Source of the DNA: Candidatus Microgenomates bacterium
Lineage (GTDB): Bacteria; Patescibacteriota; Microgenomatia; UBA1406; GWC2-37-13
Length of the DNA stretch: 9,789 bases
Direction of reading: 5' to 3'
Assembly (NCBI GenBank): GCA_015491205.1
Contig: WFWI01000025.1
Location: 1-9,789, forward strand
Shown here: in pieces, positions 1 through 5,937 of the stretch
Position numbering within the stretch: the first letter of the stretch is position 1
How the letters are laid out: every line of letters starts with the position of its first letter
Notes under the pieces: model-generated
Seen by the model: only the letters and a program-made list of their open reading frames with translations
Databases searched by the model: none
Told to the model about the DNA's origin: nothing
Translations under genes and position numbers: made by a program

Positions 1-19
1 CTCTTTAAACACAAAAAGA

Positions 20-1060
20 GTGGAAAACAAAAAGGAGTTCCTCTCCCTCGTTAAAAATGCCTTACAAAAACTTCCAAAGGAAAAAAGAAAGGAGCTTGCT
101 GTAAAGCTTGTGCAAAACACTATCGCAAGCCTTGAACCAAAAGGCAAGAGCCGGCTGCTTTCAAAAAAGCAAAAGGAAGAGCTTGTAGCAACTGTCAAAA
201 ACGTTGACAAGGAAAAAAAGCTTTTGAAAGAACTTGGGGTAGATGAAAAAACTCCACCAGAGGAGGTAGAAAAAAAGGCTGAAGAAAAAATAAAAGAGCT
301 TGAAAAAAGAGCTGCTTTTGACCAAGAAGCTAGGGAAAAATTAAAAGAAGTAAAAATCGCGAAAGAGACTTTAACTGACAAACAAAAAAGGGAGCTTTAT
401 CTTAAACAAAACATAGTGCCAACCATCATCTTTGAACCTTTAAATTCAGACATCCACTATCTTAAGATCTCACGTTTTAGCCCACAAACCTGGCAGGAGT
501 TTTTCAATACCTTTTCCAAGCCGCAGAACACCTCTGCCACAACCCTGATCATTGACCTTCGCGGCAACATTGGTGGAGCAATTGATATTCTTCCCTATTT
601 CTTAGGCCCATTTATTGGCCCAGGAAACATTGCCTATGAGTTTTTCCACCAAGGAGATTACAAGCCTTTTAGGACCAAAACTGGCTGGCTGCCAGGACTT
701 TATCCTTATAAAAAAGTCGTGGTCTTAACTGACAACAAAATGCAATCCTCAGCAGAGGTGGCTGCTGCGACTTTCAAAAAATACAACGTCGGAGTGCTTG
801 TGGGAGAGACAACGCGCGGCTGGGGAACGGTTGAAACTATCCTTCCCTTAAAAACCAAGCTTGAAGGCGAAACCTATACTCTCCTTCTTGTTTCAAACTT
901 AACTTTGCGCGAGGACAATCAGCCAATTGAAGGAAGAGGGGTTGAGCCTCATATAAAAATTTCCGATCCTAATTGGAAAAAGGAGCTTTTAAAATACTTT
1001 AACTACCCTGAGCTTGTCAATATTGTGGATAAATTGTGGAAGGGTGAGATTGGATACTAA
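20..1060 (+). CDS. S41 (C-terminal processing) peptidase-like protein with degenerate J-domain-like segment, possibly 5' partial
   Basis: The C-terminal ~210 residues resemble the S41 peptidase core: a beta strand ending in IIDLRGNIGG (residues 177-186, the family's DLRGN/P-GG motif), then QSSAEVAAA (242-250) around the candidate nucleophile Ser243, and VGETTRGWGTVE (261-272), which matches the family's GE-T-GKG strand. The S41A general-base Lys falls on Trp268, so activity is doubtful. Residues ~64-128 align with J-domain helices I-IV (LGV, EEV, KLKEVKIAKETLTDKQKRELY), but HPD is replaced by Glu95-Lys96-Arg97. Residues 1-63 are charged and helical. No signal peptide or PDZ domain is visible. 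The GTG at 20 is the first start, but the frame stays open to the window edge (from base 2), so the true start may lie upstream. The stop overlaps the convergent aldolase stop by 4 nt. The S41 fold is fairly sure; the J-like reading is my own alignment. Confidence 0.8.
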   Translation: MENKKEFLSLVKNALQKLPKEKRKELAVKLVQNTIASLEPKGKSRLLSKKQKEELVATVKNVDKEKKLLKELGVDEKTPPEEVEKKAEEKIKELEKRAAFDQEAREKLKEVKIAKETLTDKQKRELYLKQNIVPTIIFEPLNSDIHYLKISRFSPQTWQEFFNTFSKPQNTSATTLIIDLRGNIGGAIDILPYFLGPFIGPGNIAYEFFHQGDYKPFRTKTGWLPGLYPYKKVVVLTDNKMQSSAEVAAATFKKYNVGVLVGETTRGWGTVETILPLKTKLEGETYTLLLVSNLTLREDNQPIEGRGVEPHIKISDPNWKKELLKYFNYPELVNIVDKLWKGEIGY

Positions 1061-1884
1061 GCTTCTGTCGCAATGGAAACGATCTTTTTAAATCTTGCCA
1101 AAGCAGTTGTTTCCAAAAATTCTTTAAGCTCCTTTCCTTTCAAACCTACCCCTTCCTGCCAAATAGATCTTCCAGCTAAAAAGCCTTTGCAGCCTGCCAA
1201 AACTGCCTGTTTCAATCTTTCTTGAAAGACCTTAAACTCCACACCTTGGGTTAAAACTATCCAATCGATCCTTAATGGCTTTAAAAGCGAAGTTATTTCC
1301 TTTGCTGCTTTAAAACTTTTTGGCGGCTGGAGCTTGAAAACTTGTGGATAAATTCCTGCCTCAAGAAAAGCTTTAAGGGAGGATAAAATATGCCCGTCCT
1401 CTACCTCTCCTCTTTCCTTTTTGTAAACCACTATCTCCAAAAAAAGCGGCAGTCCTGCTTTTTTACATTCTTGAACTGCCCTTTTCCCTGTCTCAAGCTG
1501 GAGCTTGCTGGCTTTATAGTTGGGGTTAAAATACAGCAAAAGCTTTGCAGCTGAGGCTCCCAGTTTTTTAAGCTGCTCTGGAGAATACTCAAGTGAAGTT
1601 ACCCTCTCATCCTGAACCTCCTCATACCCGCTTTTTTCAAGACATAAAAGATAAGGTTTTTTTCCTTCAATCTCCTCCCAGGCCTTAAGGCCAATTTTAG
1701 GATCAAGCAAAACTCCAGAAGAACCTTCAGATAAAGCCAAAAGCACCTGCTTTTTAAACTCAAACGCTGCTTCCTCAGGATCCTCCACCCCTTTTTTTTG
1801 AAGAACTCGAAACAAACTCCCCCTGTGATCAAGGGCAAGAAGGGTATAAGCACCTTTGTACAAAAATTTTTTTAAATCAGTCAT
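1057..1884 (-). CDS. LacD/YihT-family class I aldolase
   Basis: The 275-residue protein has the length and motif order of the tagatose-1,6-bisphosphate aldolase / sulfofructose-1-phosphate aldolase family, a TIM barrel using a Schiff-base lysine. Visible motifs are LLALDHRGSL (15-24, the family's ALDxRG strand), GVLLDPKIG (57-65), AAKLLLYFNP (112-121), LFLEIVVY (147-154) and QVFKLQPP (181-188), in which Lys184 is the likely Schiff-base residue. GFLAGRSIWQ (234-243) fits the phosphate-binding end of the barrel. Substrate cannot be read from sequence: tagatose or fructose bisphosphate, a sulfosugar phosphate or a deoxy-sugar phosphate all remain possible. The ATG lies one base after the TGA of the upstream ATP-cone gene, so translation is probably coupled and there is no separate Shine-Dalgarno site. 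The stop overlaps the convergent S41 gene by 4 nt. Confidence 0.85.
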   Translation of the reverse strand: MTDLKKFLYKGAYTLLALDHRGSLFRVLQKKGVEDPEEAAFEFKKQVLLALSEGSSGVLLDPKIGLKAWEEIEGKKPYLLCLEKSGYEEVQDERVTSLEYSPEQLKKLGASAAKLLLYFNPNYKASKLQLETGKRAVQECKKAGLPLFLEIVVYKKERGEVEDGHILSSLKAFLEAGIYPQVFKLQPPKSFKAAKEITSLLKPLRIDWIVLTQGVEFKVFQERLKQAVLAGCKGFLAGRSIWQEGVGLKGKELKEFLETTALARFKKIVSIATEA

Positions 1885-1885
1885 A

Positions 1886-2710
1886 TCAAACTAATGCTTG
1901 GGCCTCAAGCTTAATTTGCAAATACTCATCGGCAAAAATTTGCCTGGCCAGAGCCTGTCTTTTCCAAAAATCTTTAACTGTAATTATACCCTGCTCTAGG
2001 GCCTGCGCAAGCTTCTCAGGTGATACTCCTTCAAAAATAGTTATTGGATAAAGCCCCTTTTCCTCTACAATCCTTTGAATGCTCTTGTCCCTTGGGTAGT
2101 TCCAGGCTGTTACCCTCATCTTTGAACACTCTGCAAAAGCAATTGCATCCACGGTAAACTTTGTGTTGGTAAAAATCCAGGCGCTGCCAACTCTCCCTCC
2201 CTCAAACTCCTTATTTTCAGGGTTGGCAATAATATCGTCAAACCGAGCCTTCACATACAGGGAAACTTTTACATCAGTTTTCACACCAGGCGAGTTGTGA
2301 AATTTGCATTCCACCAAGCGAAACTTCCCTTCCTTTAAAGCTACAACATCAATTTCGTGGGCAACACAGCGGCCTTGTAAAACCACATCAACTTTTGTTT
2401 TGTATCCATACTCCTGCAAAATCCTGGCAACAAATTTTTCAAAAGGATAGCCAGTTGGCCCAAGCTTAAAAAAGGCTTTTTTTAGGTTGTACCTTGTGTG
2501 AAAACCAAAAGCTTGTTTTTTTAAGATCTCCCTTATTATGCTGTGAATTTGGCTTGTTGAAATGCCGTCAAAAAACTCTCTCTCAGCCTTTTTAAGCACC
2601 TCCTGTGCCTGCCTTTTTGAAAGACCCGCTCGGATAATGGAGTTTAAAACCTTCTTTCTGTCATAAAGCTCCTTTTCGCCTGAAGATTTTACAACCCGAA
2701 AAGGTCCCAT
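1886..2710 (-). CDS. ATP-cone domain fused to PD-(D/E)XK (Mrr-like) endonuclease
   Basis: Residues ~1-88 form an ATP-cone: VVKSSGEKELYDRKKVLNSI (6-25) is the typical opening, followed by helices ending in YNLKKAFFKLGP. ATP-cones bind ATP/dATP in ribonucleotide reductases and NrdR. Residues ~89-200 carry a PD-(D/E)XK nuclease core: Asp121 in HEID, then Glu134-x-Lys136 in VECK, 12 residues apart, the restriction-endonuclease/Mrr arrangement. SAWIFTNTKFT (176-186) fits the next core strand. The C-terminal ~50 residues (GVSPEKLAQALEQGIITVKD) look like a helical hairpin. Such fusions occur in Bacteroidetes and CPR genomes with no established role that I know of. A nucleotide-gated DNA nuclease is inference. 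No methyltransferase or specificity gene lies nearby, so this is not a recognisable R-M operon. It is first in a unit with the aldolase. The start is at the predicted transcript +1 (see promoter). Confidence 0.87.
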   Translation of the reverse strand: MGPFRVVKSSGEKELYDRKKVLNSIIRAGLSKRQAQEVLKKAEREFFDGISTSQIHSIIREILKKQAFGFHTRYNLKKAFFKLGPTGYPFEKFVARILQEYGYKTKVDVVLQGRCVAHEIDVVALKEGKFRLVECKFHNSPGVKTDVKVSLYVKARFDDIIANPENKEFEGGRVGSAWIFTNTKFTVDAIAFAECSKMRVTAWNYPRDKSIQRIVEEKGLYPITIFEGVSPEKLAQALEQGIITVKDFWKRQALARQIFADEYLQIKLEAQALV

Positions 2711-2716
2711 ATTTTA

Positions 2717-2745
2717 AGTATCTAGTATCAAGTATTAAGTATCAA
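2717..2745 (-). promoter_or_regulatory. Promoter of the ATP-cone/aldolase unit, built from heptamer repeats
   Basis: Read on the minus strand, TTGATA (2745-2740) and GATACT (2722-2717) are separated by exactly 17 nt. Counting seven positions past the -10 puts +1 at 2710, which is the A of the ATG, so the message would be leaderless. Both hexamers are made of the AGTATCA heptamers in this stretch, so chance similarity is possible; the -10 matches consensus in only 4 of 6 bases. Confidence 0.4.
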
Positions 2746-2751
2746 GTATAT
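2717..2751. repeat. Heptamer array A, five AGTATCA-type units
   Basis: Five contiguous 7-nt units are visible: AGTATCT, AGTATCA, AGTATTA, AGTATCA, AGTATAT. The unit differs from the neighbouring arrays but keeps the 7-nt period and an AGTA or TACT core. It fills the 5' flank of the ATP-cone nuclease gene and may supply its promoter hexamers. Confidence 0.85.
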
Positions 2752-2765
2752 TTTAATCTCTTCTA

Positions 2766-2791
2766 CCTACCAGCTACTAACTACTAGCTAC
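2766..2791. repeat. Heptamer array B, TACYARC units
   Basis: The units TACCAGC, TACTAAC, TACTAGC and a partial TAC run without gaps just before the extended -10 at 2796. This is the same family, in the same orientation, as array D. Confidence 0.75.
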
Positions 2792-2795
2792 TTTT

Positions 2796-2804
2796 TGCTA
2801 TAAT
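2796..2804 (+). promoter_or_regulatory. Extended -10 promoter for tRNA-Leu
   Basis: TG-C-TATAAT at 2796-2804 is a perfect extended -10. No good -35 is seen 16-18 nt upstream, which is tolerated when TGn is present. The predicted +1 is 2811, at the base of the long hairpin, giving an ~86-nt structured leader before the tRNA. Confidence 0.6.
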
Positions 2805-2808
2805 TTAA

Positions 2809-2881
2809 TAGTTGGTAGCTGGTAGCTAGCAGCTGGTAGAAAGTTATAGATTTCTAGCTACTAGCTACTAACTACCAACTA
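2809..2881 (+). repeat. Inverted heptamer arrays C and D forming a long hairpin upstream of tRNA-Leu
   Basis: The left arm (2809-2842) is made of TAGYTRG-type heptamers (TAGTTGG, TAGCTGG, TAGCTAG, CAGCTGG, TAG). The right arm (2851-2881) consists of CTARCTA-type heptamers in the opposite sense. They pair over about 31 positions with a few C-A mismatches or G-U wobbles and one 3-nt bulge around an 8-nt loop (GTTATAGA). The outer end, GTTGGTAG (2811-2818) with CTACCAAC (2872-2879), is perfect. The units continue to ~2890, seven bases before the tRNA. The predicted transcript would start at the stem base, so the hairpin could be part of the pre-tRNA leader. Confidence 0.8.
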
Positions 2882-2896
2882 CTAGCTACCAAATTT

Positions 2897-2982
2897 GCCG
2901 CGGTGCTGGAACTGGTAGACAGGCAGGACTTAAAATCCTGTCCCCGGACTCGGGGGTGTGGGTTCGAGTCCCACCCGCGGCA
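2897..2982 (+). tRNA. tRNA-Leu, anticodon UAA
   Basis: The acceptor stem GCCGCGG (2897-2903) pairs with CCGCGGC (2975-2981), with discriminator A2982. The anticodon stem CAGGA/TCCTG frames the loop CTTAAAA, giving anticodon TAA (2931-2933). A long class II variable arm with stem CCCCG/CGGGG (within 2941-2957) and the T-arm GTGGG-TTCGAGT-CCCAC (2958-2974) are present. The 86-nt body is complete, with no intron and no encoded CCA (CACA follows instead). Confidence 0.97.
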
Positions 2983-2986
2983 CAGC

Positions 2987-3018
2987 GCCCTGAAGTGATC
3001 TCTGATCTACTTCAGGGC
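2987..3018 (+). other. GCCC...GGGC hairpin H1 behind tRNA-Leu
   Basis: GCCCTGAAGT (2987-2996) pairs perfectly with ACTTCAGGGC (3009-3018). Within the 12-nt loop, GATC pairs with GATC around TCT, extending the stem to 14 bp with one bulged T. It starts 4 nt past the discriminator base. No U-run follows directly, but the mini-hairpin GCCA-AAA-TGGC (3017-3027) and TCTTT (3028-3032) overlap its end. It could serve as a 3'-processing or termination structure. Confidence 0.8.
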
Positions 3019-3077
3019 CAAAATGGCTCTTTAAAAGGCTTCCTACCCTACATATTAACCCTCTCCCCAATTATCAC

Positions 3078-3105
3078 TTTACTTTCCCAAAATCTTTGTT
3101 ATAGT
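3078..3105 (+). promoter_or_regulatory. Promoter of the metal sensor/efflux pump unit
   Basis: TTTACT (3078-3083) and TATAGT (3100-3105) are 16 nt apart, and a TG dinucleotide at 3097-3098 makes an extended -10. The predicted +1 is near 3112, some 12 nt before the operator, so a bound repressor would block initiation or early elongation. Confidence 0.55.
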
Positions 3106-3123
3106 ATATACCCACAAAACACT

Positions 3124-3137
3124 TGAACAATTGTTCA
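3124..3137. promoter_or_regulatory. SmtB/CzrA-type operator, perfect palindrome
   Basis: TGAACAATTGTTCA is a perfect 14-bp palindrome directly upstream of the sensor's ATG. It matches the TGAACA/TGTTCA half-site style known for ArsR-family zinc sensors such as SmtB and CzrA. Its place just past the predicted transcript start fits autorepression of the sensor and pump, relieved by Zn/Cd/Pb. Confidence 0.8.
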
Positions 3138-3146
3138 TATTTTCAT

Positions 3147-3503
3147 ATGAAAAATTCACAGCCTTTGTGTGAGACAAATCTGATAAATGAAAAAGCTGTA
3201 AAGGAGGTTTCCTCCAAAATGCTTGATGAAAGGACAGTTTTAAAAACCTCAGAGATTTTTAAAATTTTAAGCGATCCCACAAGAATAAAAATCCTGTTTG
3301 CCCTCGCCAAACATGAGCTTTGTGTTTGTGATTTATCTGCCCTGCTTGGAACTACACAATCTGCCATCTCCCACCAGCTAAGGCTTTTAAGAAACGCTCA
3401 TTTGGTCAAATTTCGCAAAGAGGGGAAGGTGGTGTACTACTCCTTAGCAGACAAACATGTTATAAATCTCATCCAAAATGCGACAAAACATGCAAGCGAA
3501 TAA
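3147..3503 (+). CDS. ArsR/SmtB-family metal-sensing repressor (CadC-like)
   Basis: This 118-residue winged-helix repressor carries both known metal sites of its family. ELCVCDLS (57-64) supplies Cys59 and Cys61, the alpha3 site of CadC/ArsR, possibly helped by Cys8. DKH (102-104) and HASE (115-118) form D-x-H-x10-H-x2-E, the alpha5 zinc site of SmtB/CzrA. SAISHQLRLLRNAHLV (72-87) is the recognition helix region and RKEGKVVYYSL the wing. I chose the ATG at 3147 because the in-frame TTG at 3123 would place the operator inside the gene. That longer form would add eight residues, including a Cys and a His, and cannot be excluded. No Shine-Dalgarno site precedes either start. It overlaps the pump gene by 26 nt. 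A Cd/Pb/Zn-type inducer is the expected signal. Confidence 0.93.
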   Translation: MKNSQPLCETNLINEKAVKEVSSKMLDERTVLKTSEIFKILSDPTRIKILFALAKHELCVCDLSALLGTTQSAISHQLRLLRNAHLVKFRKEGKVVYYSLADKHVINLIQNATKHASE

Positions 3504-5448
3504 AGAAAAAAATACAGAACACAAACACCAATCTGGAATAGGCTGTTCTACTTGCTCGGTTGATTTAGAACGCAAGCCTCCTTTTTGGAAACAAAGGGAG
3601 CTTTTAACAATTGCTATCTCTGGGATAATCTTTGGGCTTGGGCTGTACTTGGAGTTTAAGGCAAAAGTTTATTTTTTAGCTCAACTCCTCTTTTTTCTGA
3701 CAGTTGTTCTTTCTGGACACAATATTGTAAAAAATGCGGTTAAATCCCTCTTGAGAAAAAGGCTTGATATGAATTTTTTGATGAGCATTGCAGCAGTTGG
3801 AGCCTTTTCAATAGGCCATGGCGAGGAAGGCGCAGCAGTAATCTTTCTTTTTAGCATTGCTGAGTTTTTAGAAACTTATGCTGCAGAAAGGGCCAAAAAA
3901 TCAATTGCTTCCCTCCTTAAACTTGCGCCTGAAAAAGCACTTGTCAAAAAAGGCGACAAAGAGGTTCTTGTTGATGTTAACAAAGTAAAGGTAGGAGAGG
4001 TAATAGTAGTAAAGCCTGGAGATAGGATTCCTTTGGATGGAGTTGTAATAAACGGAGCCTCAACTGTCAACCAAGCTCCAATAACAGGTGAGAGCATGCC
4101 TGTTGCAAAACAAAAAGGAGACAGCGTTTTTGCAGGCACAATAAACGAGGAAGGATATCTTGAGATAAAAGTAACAAAAAGCTCAAAGGAAACAGTTCTT
4201 TCAAAAATTGTAAAGATTATAGAAGATGCGCAAAAGAGAAAATCAAAAGCTGAAGCTTTTATTGACAGGTTTGCAAAATACTACACTCCAGTTGTTGTTA
4301 TGCTCTCCTTTTTGGTAATGACTGTGCCTACCCTTGTTTTTGGCCTGGAATTTAGCGAGTGGTTTTACAGAGGGCTTGTGCTTTTGGTCGTCTCCTGCCC
4401 TTGTGCTCTTGCCATCTCCACGCCTGTTTCAATGGTCTCAGGGCTGACATCTGCTGCCAGAAATGGCGTTCTTATAAAAGGAGGCAGTTATCTTGAGGAA
4501 ATAAAAAATGCAAAAGTAATAGCCTTTGACAAAACCGGCACATTAACAGAAGGCAAACCTGAAGTAACAGACATTATCCCTTTGAACAACTACTCAAAGG
4601 AGGAGCTTCTTAAAATTTCAGCTTCACTAGAGGCAAAATCAAAACACCCCTTGGCTGAGGCAATAGTTAAAAAGGCAAAGGAAAAGGGGGTAAAAACAGA
4701 GCCTCTGGAAGGCTTTGAATCAGTTGCAGGCAAAGGCCTAAAAGGAAAGATAAATGGCAAAGTTTTTTATATTGGAAACAGAAATTTCTTTAAGGAAATG
4801 AAAATAGACTTCCCAGAAAGGACGCTTGAAAAACTTGAAGAACAAGGGAAAACCGTAGTATTGGTAGGAAACAAAACTCATACACTTGGAGTTTTGGCTT
4901 TAATGGACAAAATAAGAAAAGAGTCATTTGAAGTAATAAATCAGCTTAAAAGAAAAGGAATAAGAACAATAATGCTTACAGGAGACAACCAAAAGGTTGC
5001 CAAAGCTATTGCCCAAAAGCTTGGGGTAGATGAGTATTACGCCCAGCTTCTGCCTGAGGACAAGGTAAAAGCTATAGATCAGCTTTTGAAAAAGTACAAG
5101 CACGTGGTTATGATAGGCGATGGAGTAAACGATGCACCAGCCTTGGCCAAGGCACACGTTGGAATTGCTATGGGAGCTATTGGCTCTGATGTCGCTATAG
5201 AAACTGCAGATATTGCCCTTATGCAAGATGATTTAACAAAAGTTGTTTATCTTATAAACTTGAGCAAAAAAACACTTTCAGTTGTTAAACAAAATGTTAT
5301 TGCCTCAATCTCAATAAAAGGCTCCTTTGCCATCCTTGCCTTTCCTGGAGTTGTCAGCCTCTGGCTGGCTGTTGCTGTGGGCGACCTTGGCCTAAGCCTT
5401 GCGGTTATTCTGAATGCTTTGAGGATTGGGAATGTGAAAAGTAGTTAG
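3478..5448 (+). CDS. cadA: P1B-2 heavy-metal (Zn/Cd/Pb) efflux ATPase
   Basis: A 656-residue inner-membrane P-type ATPase expected to export Zn2+, Cd2+ and Pb2+. Motifs in order: TGES (203-206, actuator), the intramembrane SCPCAL (306-311), the phosphorylated Asp351 in DKTGTLTEGKP, HP (390-391, nucleotide domain), MLTGDNQ (499-505) and GDGVNDAPALAKAHVGIAMG (547-566). In the last membrane helices, Lys614 (SIK) and Asp636 (GDLG) match the ZntA-type signature, separating it from Cu+ pumps. The N terminus lacks the ~70-residue HMA domain and has only a short His/Cys segment: His15, His17, Cys23 and Cys26 (GCSTC). The ATG at 3478 lies inside the sensor gene; an ATG at 3490 is equally possible, and neither has a clear Shine-Dalgarno site. 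Overlap with the sensor supports metal-induced co-expression. Confidence 0.95.
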   Translation: MRQNMQANKEKNTEHKHQSGIGCSTCSVDLERKPPFWKQRELLTIAISGIIFGLGLYLEFKAKVYFLAQLLFFLTVVLSGHNIVKNAVKSLLRKRLDMNFLMSIAAVGAFSIGHGEEGAAVIFLFSIAEFLETYAAERAKKSIASLLKLAPEKALVKKGDKEVLVDVNKVKVGEVIVVKPGDRIPLDGVVINGASTVNQAPITGESMPVAKQKGDSVFAGTINEEGYLEIKVTKSSKETVLSKIVKIIEDAQKRKSKAEAFIDRFAKYYTPVVVMLSFLVMTVPTLVFGLEFSEWFYRGLVLLVVSCPCALAISTPVSMVSGLTSAARNGVLIKGGSYLEEIKNAKVIAFDKTGTLTEGKPEVTDIIPLNNYSKEELLKISASLEAKSKHPLAEAIVKKAKEKGVKTEPLEGFESVAGKGLKGKINGKVFYIGNRNFFKEMKIDFPERTLEKLEEQGKTVVLVGNKTHTLGVLALMDKIRKESFEVINQLKRKGIRTIMLTGDNQKVAKAIAQKLGVDEYYAQLLPEDKVKAIDQLLKKYKHVVMIGDGVNDAPALAKAHVGIAMGAIGSDVAIETADIALMQDDLTKVVYLINLSKKTLSVVKQNVIASISIKGSFAILAFPGVVSLWLAVAVGDLGLSLAVILNALRIGNVKSS

Positions 5449-5502
5449 AAAAACTAATGTTGTAAATTTTCTTAGTAAATTTACAATACATCGTAAGTTT
5501 TC
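5448..5502. terminator. AT-rich bidirectional hairpin between convergent genes
   Basis: TTGTAAATTT (5460-5469) pairs perfectly with AAATTTACAA (5477-5486) around a 7-nt loop. ATG/CAT and GAAAAACT (5448-5455) with AGTTTTC (5496-5502) extend it as an outer, interrupted stem. It fills the gap between the stops of the pump gene and RNase HI. There is little GC and no clean U-run, so termination in either direction is a plausible guess. Confidence 0.5.
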
Positions 5503-5517
5503 AGAATATCAAGAAGT

Positions 5518-5937
5518 CTACTCTTTTTTATCTAAGGCCAAATTAACAAGCTTGTCAGCTAACCTGTTTCTTTCGCGCGGCACAAGCTTATAAACCACCC
5601 TTCCTCCAATCTCGCTCTCCAGGGCTCTTATTTGAAAGATAAACTCGCGAAACCTCCCTTTTTTAACCTTAAAAAGTCCATTGAGTTGATTTACAACCAG
5701 CTGGGAGTCCATAAAAAACCTGACTTCCTCTACTTTTCCAAACTTTTCCTTTATAAGCCTTAAGGCGTGAATAACAGCCTTGTACTCTGCCTCATTGTTT
5801 GTAGCCACCCCAATTCTTTTTGAAAATGTGAAAACAGGCTTCTCCTCGCCTTTTAAAAAAACAGCTCCGCCAATGGCTGCCTCTCCTGGATTACCACGCG
5901 AACCGCCGTCAACGTATACTTCAAGCTTTCTTTCCAT
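5518..5937 (-). CDS. rnhA: Ribonuclease HI
   Basis: The 139-residue enzyme cleaves the RNA strand of RNA-DNA hybrids, acting at R-loops and primers. All four catalytic acids are visible: Asp10 in YVDGGSRGNPG (8-18), Glu51 in TNNEAEY (46-52), Asp77 in MDSQLVVNQ (76-84) and Asp128 in LVPRERNRLADKL (118-130). DGGSRGNPG and VPRExN are typical of the shorter RNase HI branch shared by many bacteria and archaea, which lacks the basic protrusion of the E. coli enzyme. The start overlaps the end of the upstream bpsA-like gene by 17 nt, and an AAGGA lies a few bases before the ATG, one of the few possible Shine-Dalgarno sites here. It is the last gene of a three-gene minus-strand unit and ends at the AT-rich hairpin. 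Confidence 0.95.
   Translation of the reverse strand: MERKLEVYVDGGSRGNPGEAAIGGAVFLKGEEKPVFTFSKRIGVATNNEAEYKAVIHALRLIKEKFGKVEEVRFFMDSQLVVNQLNGLFKVKKGRFREFIFQIRALESEIGGRVVYKLVPRERNRLADKLVNLALDKKE

Noticed and set aside
1886..2710. Restriction-modification operon
   Set aside because: No methyltransferase or specificity gene is adjacent; the partner is an aldolase.
2717..2890. CRISPR-like array
   Set aside because: The units are 7 nt with no spacers and no cas genes; the period and inverted copies fit short tandem repeats.
2897..2982. Group I intron in tRNA-Leu(UAA), as in cyanobacteria whose intron carries heptamer repeats
   Set aside because: The tRNA body is continuous at 86 nt; the heptamers lie upstream of the gene, not in the anticodon loop.
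3123..3146. TTG 3123 as the sensor's start
   Set aside because: It would put the palindromic operator inside the coding region; ATG 3147 preserves the whole conserved domain. Kept as an alternative in the findings.
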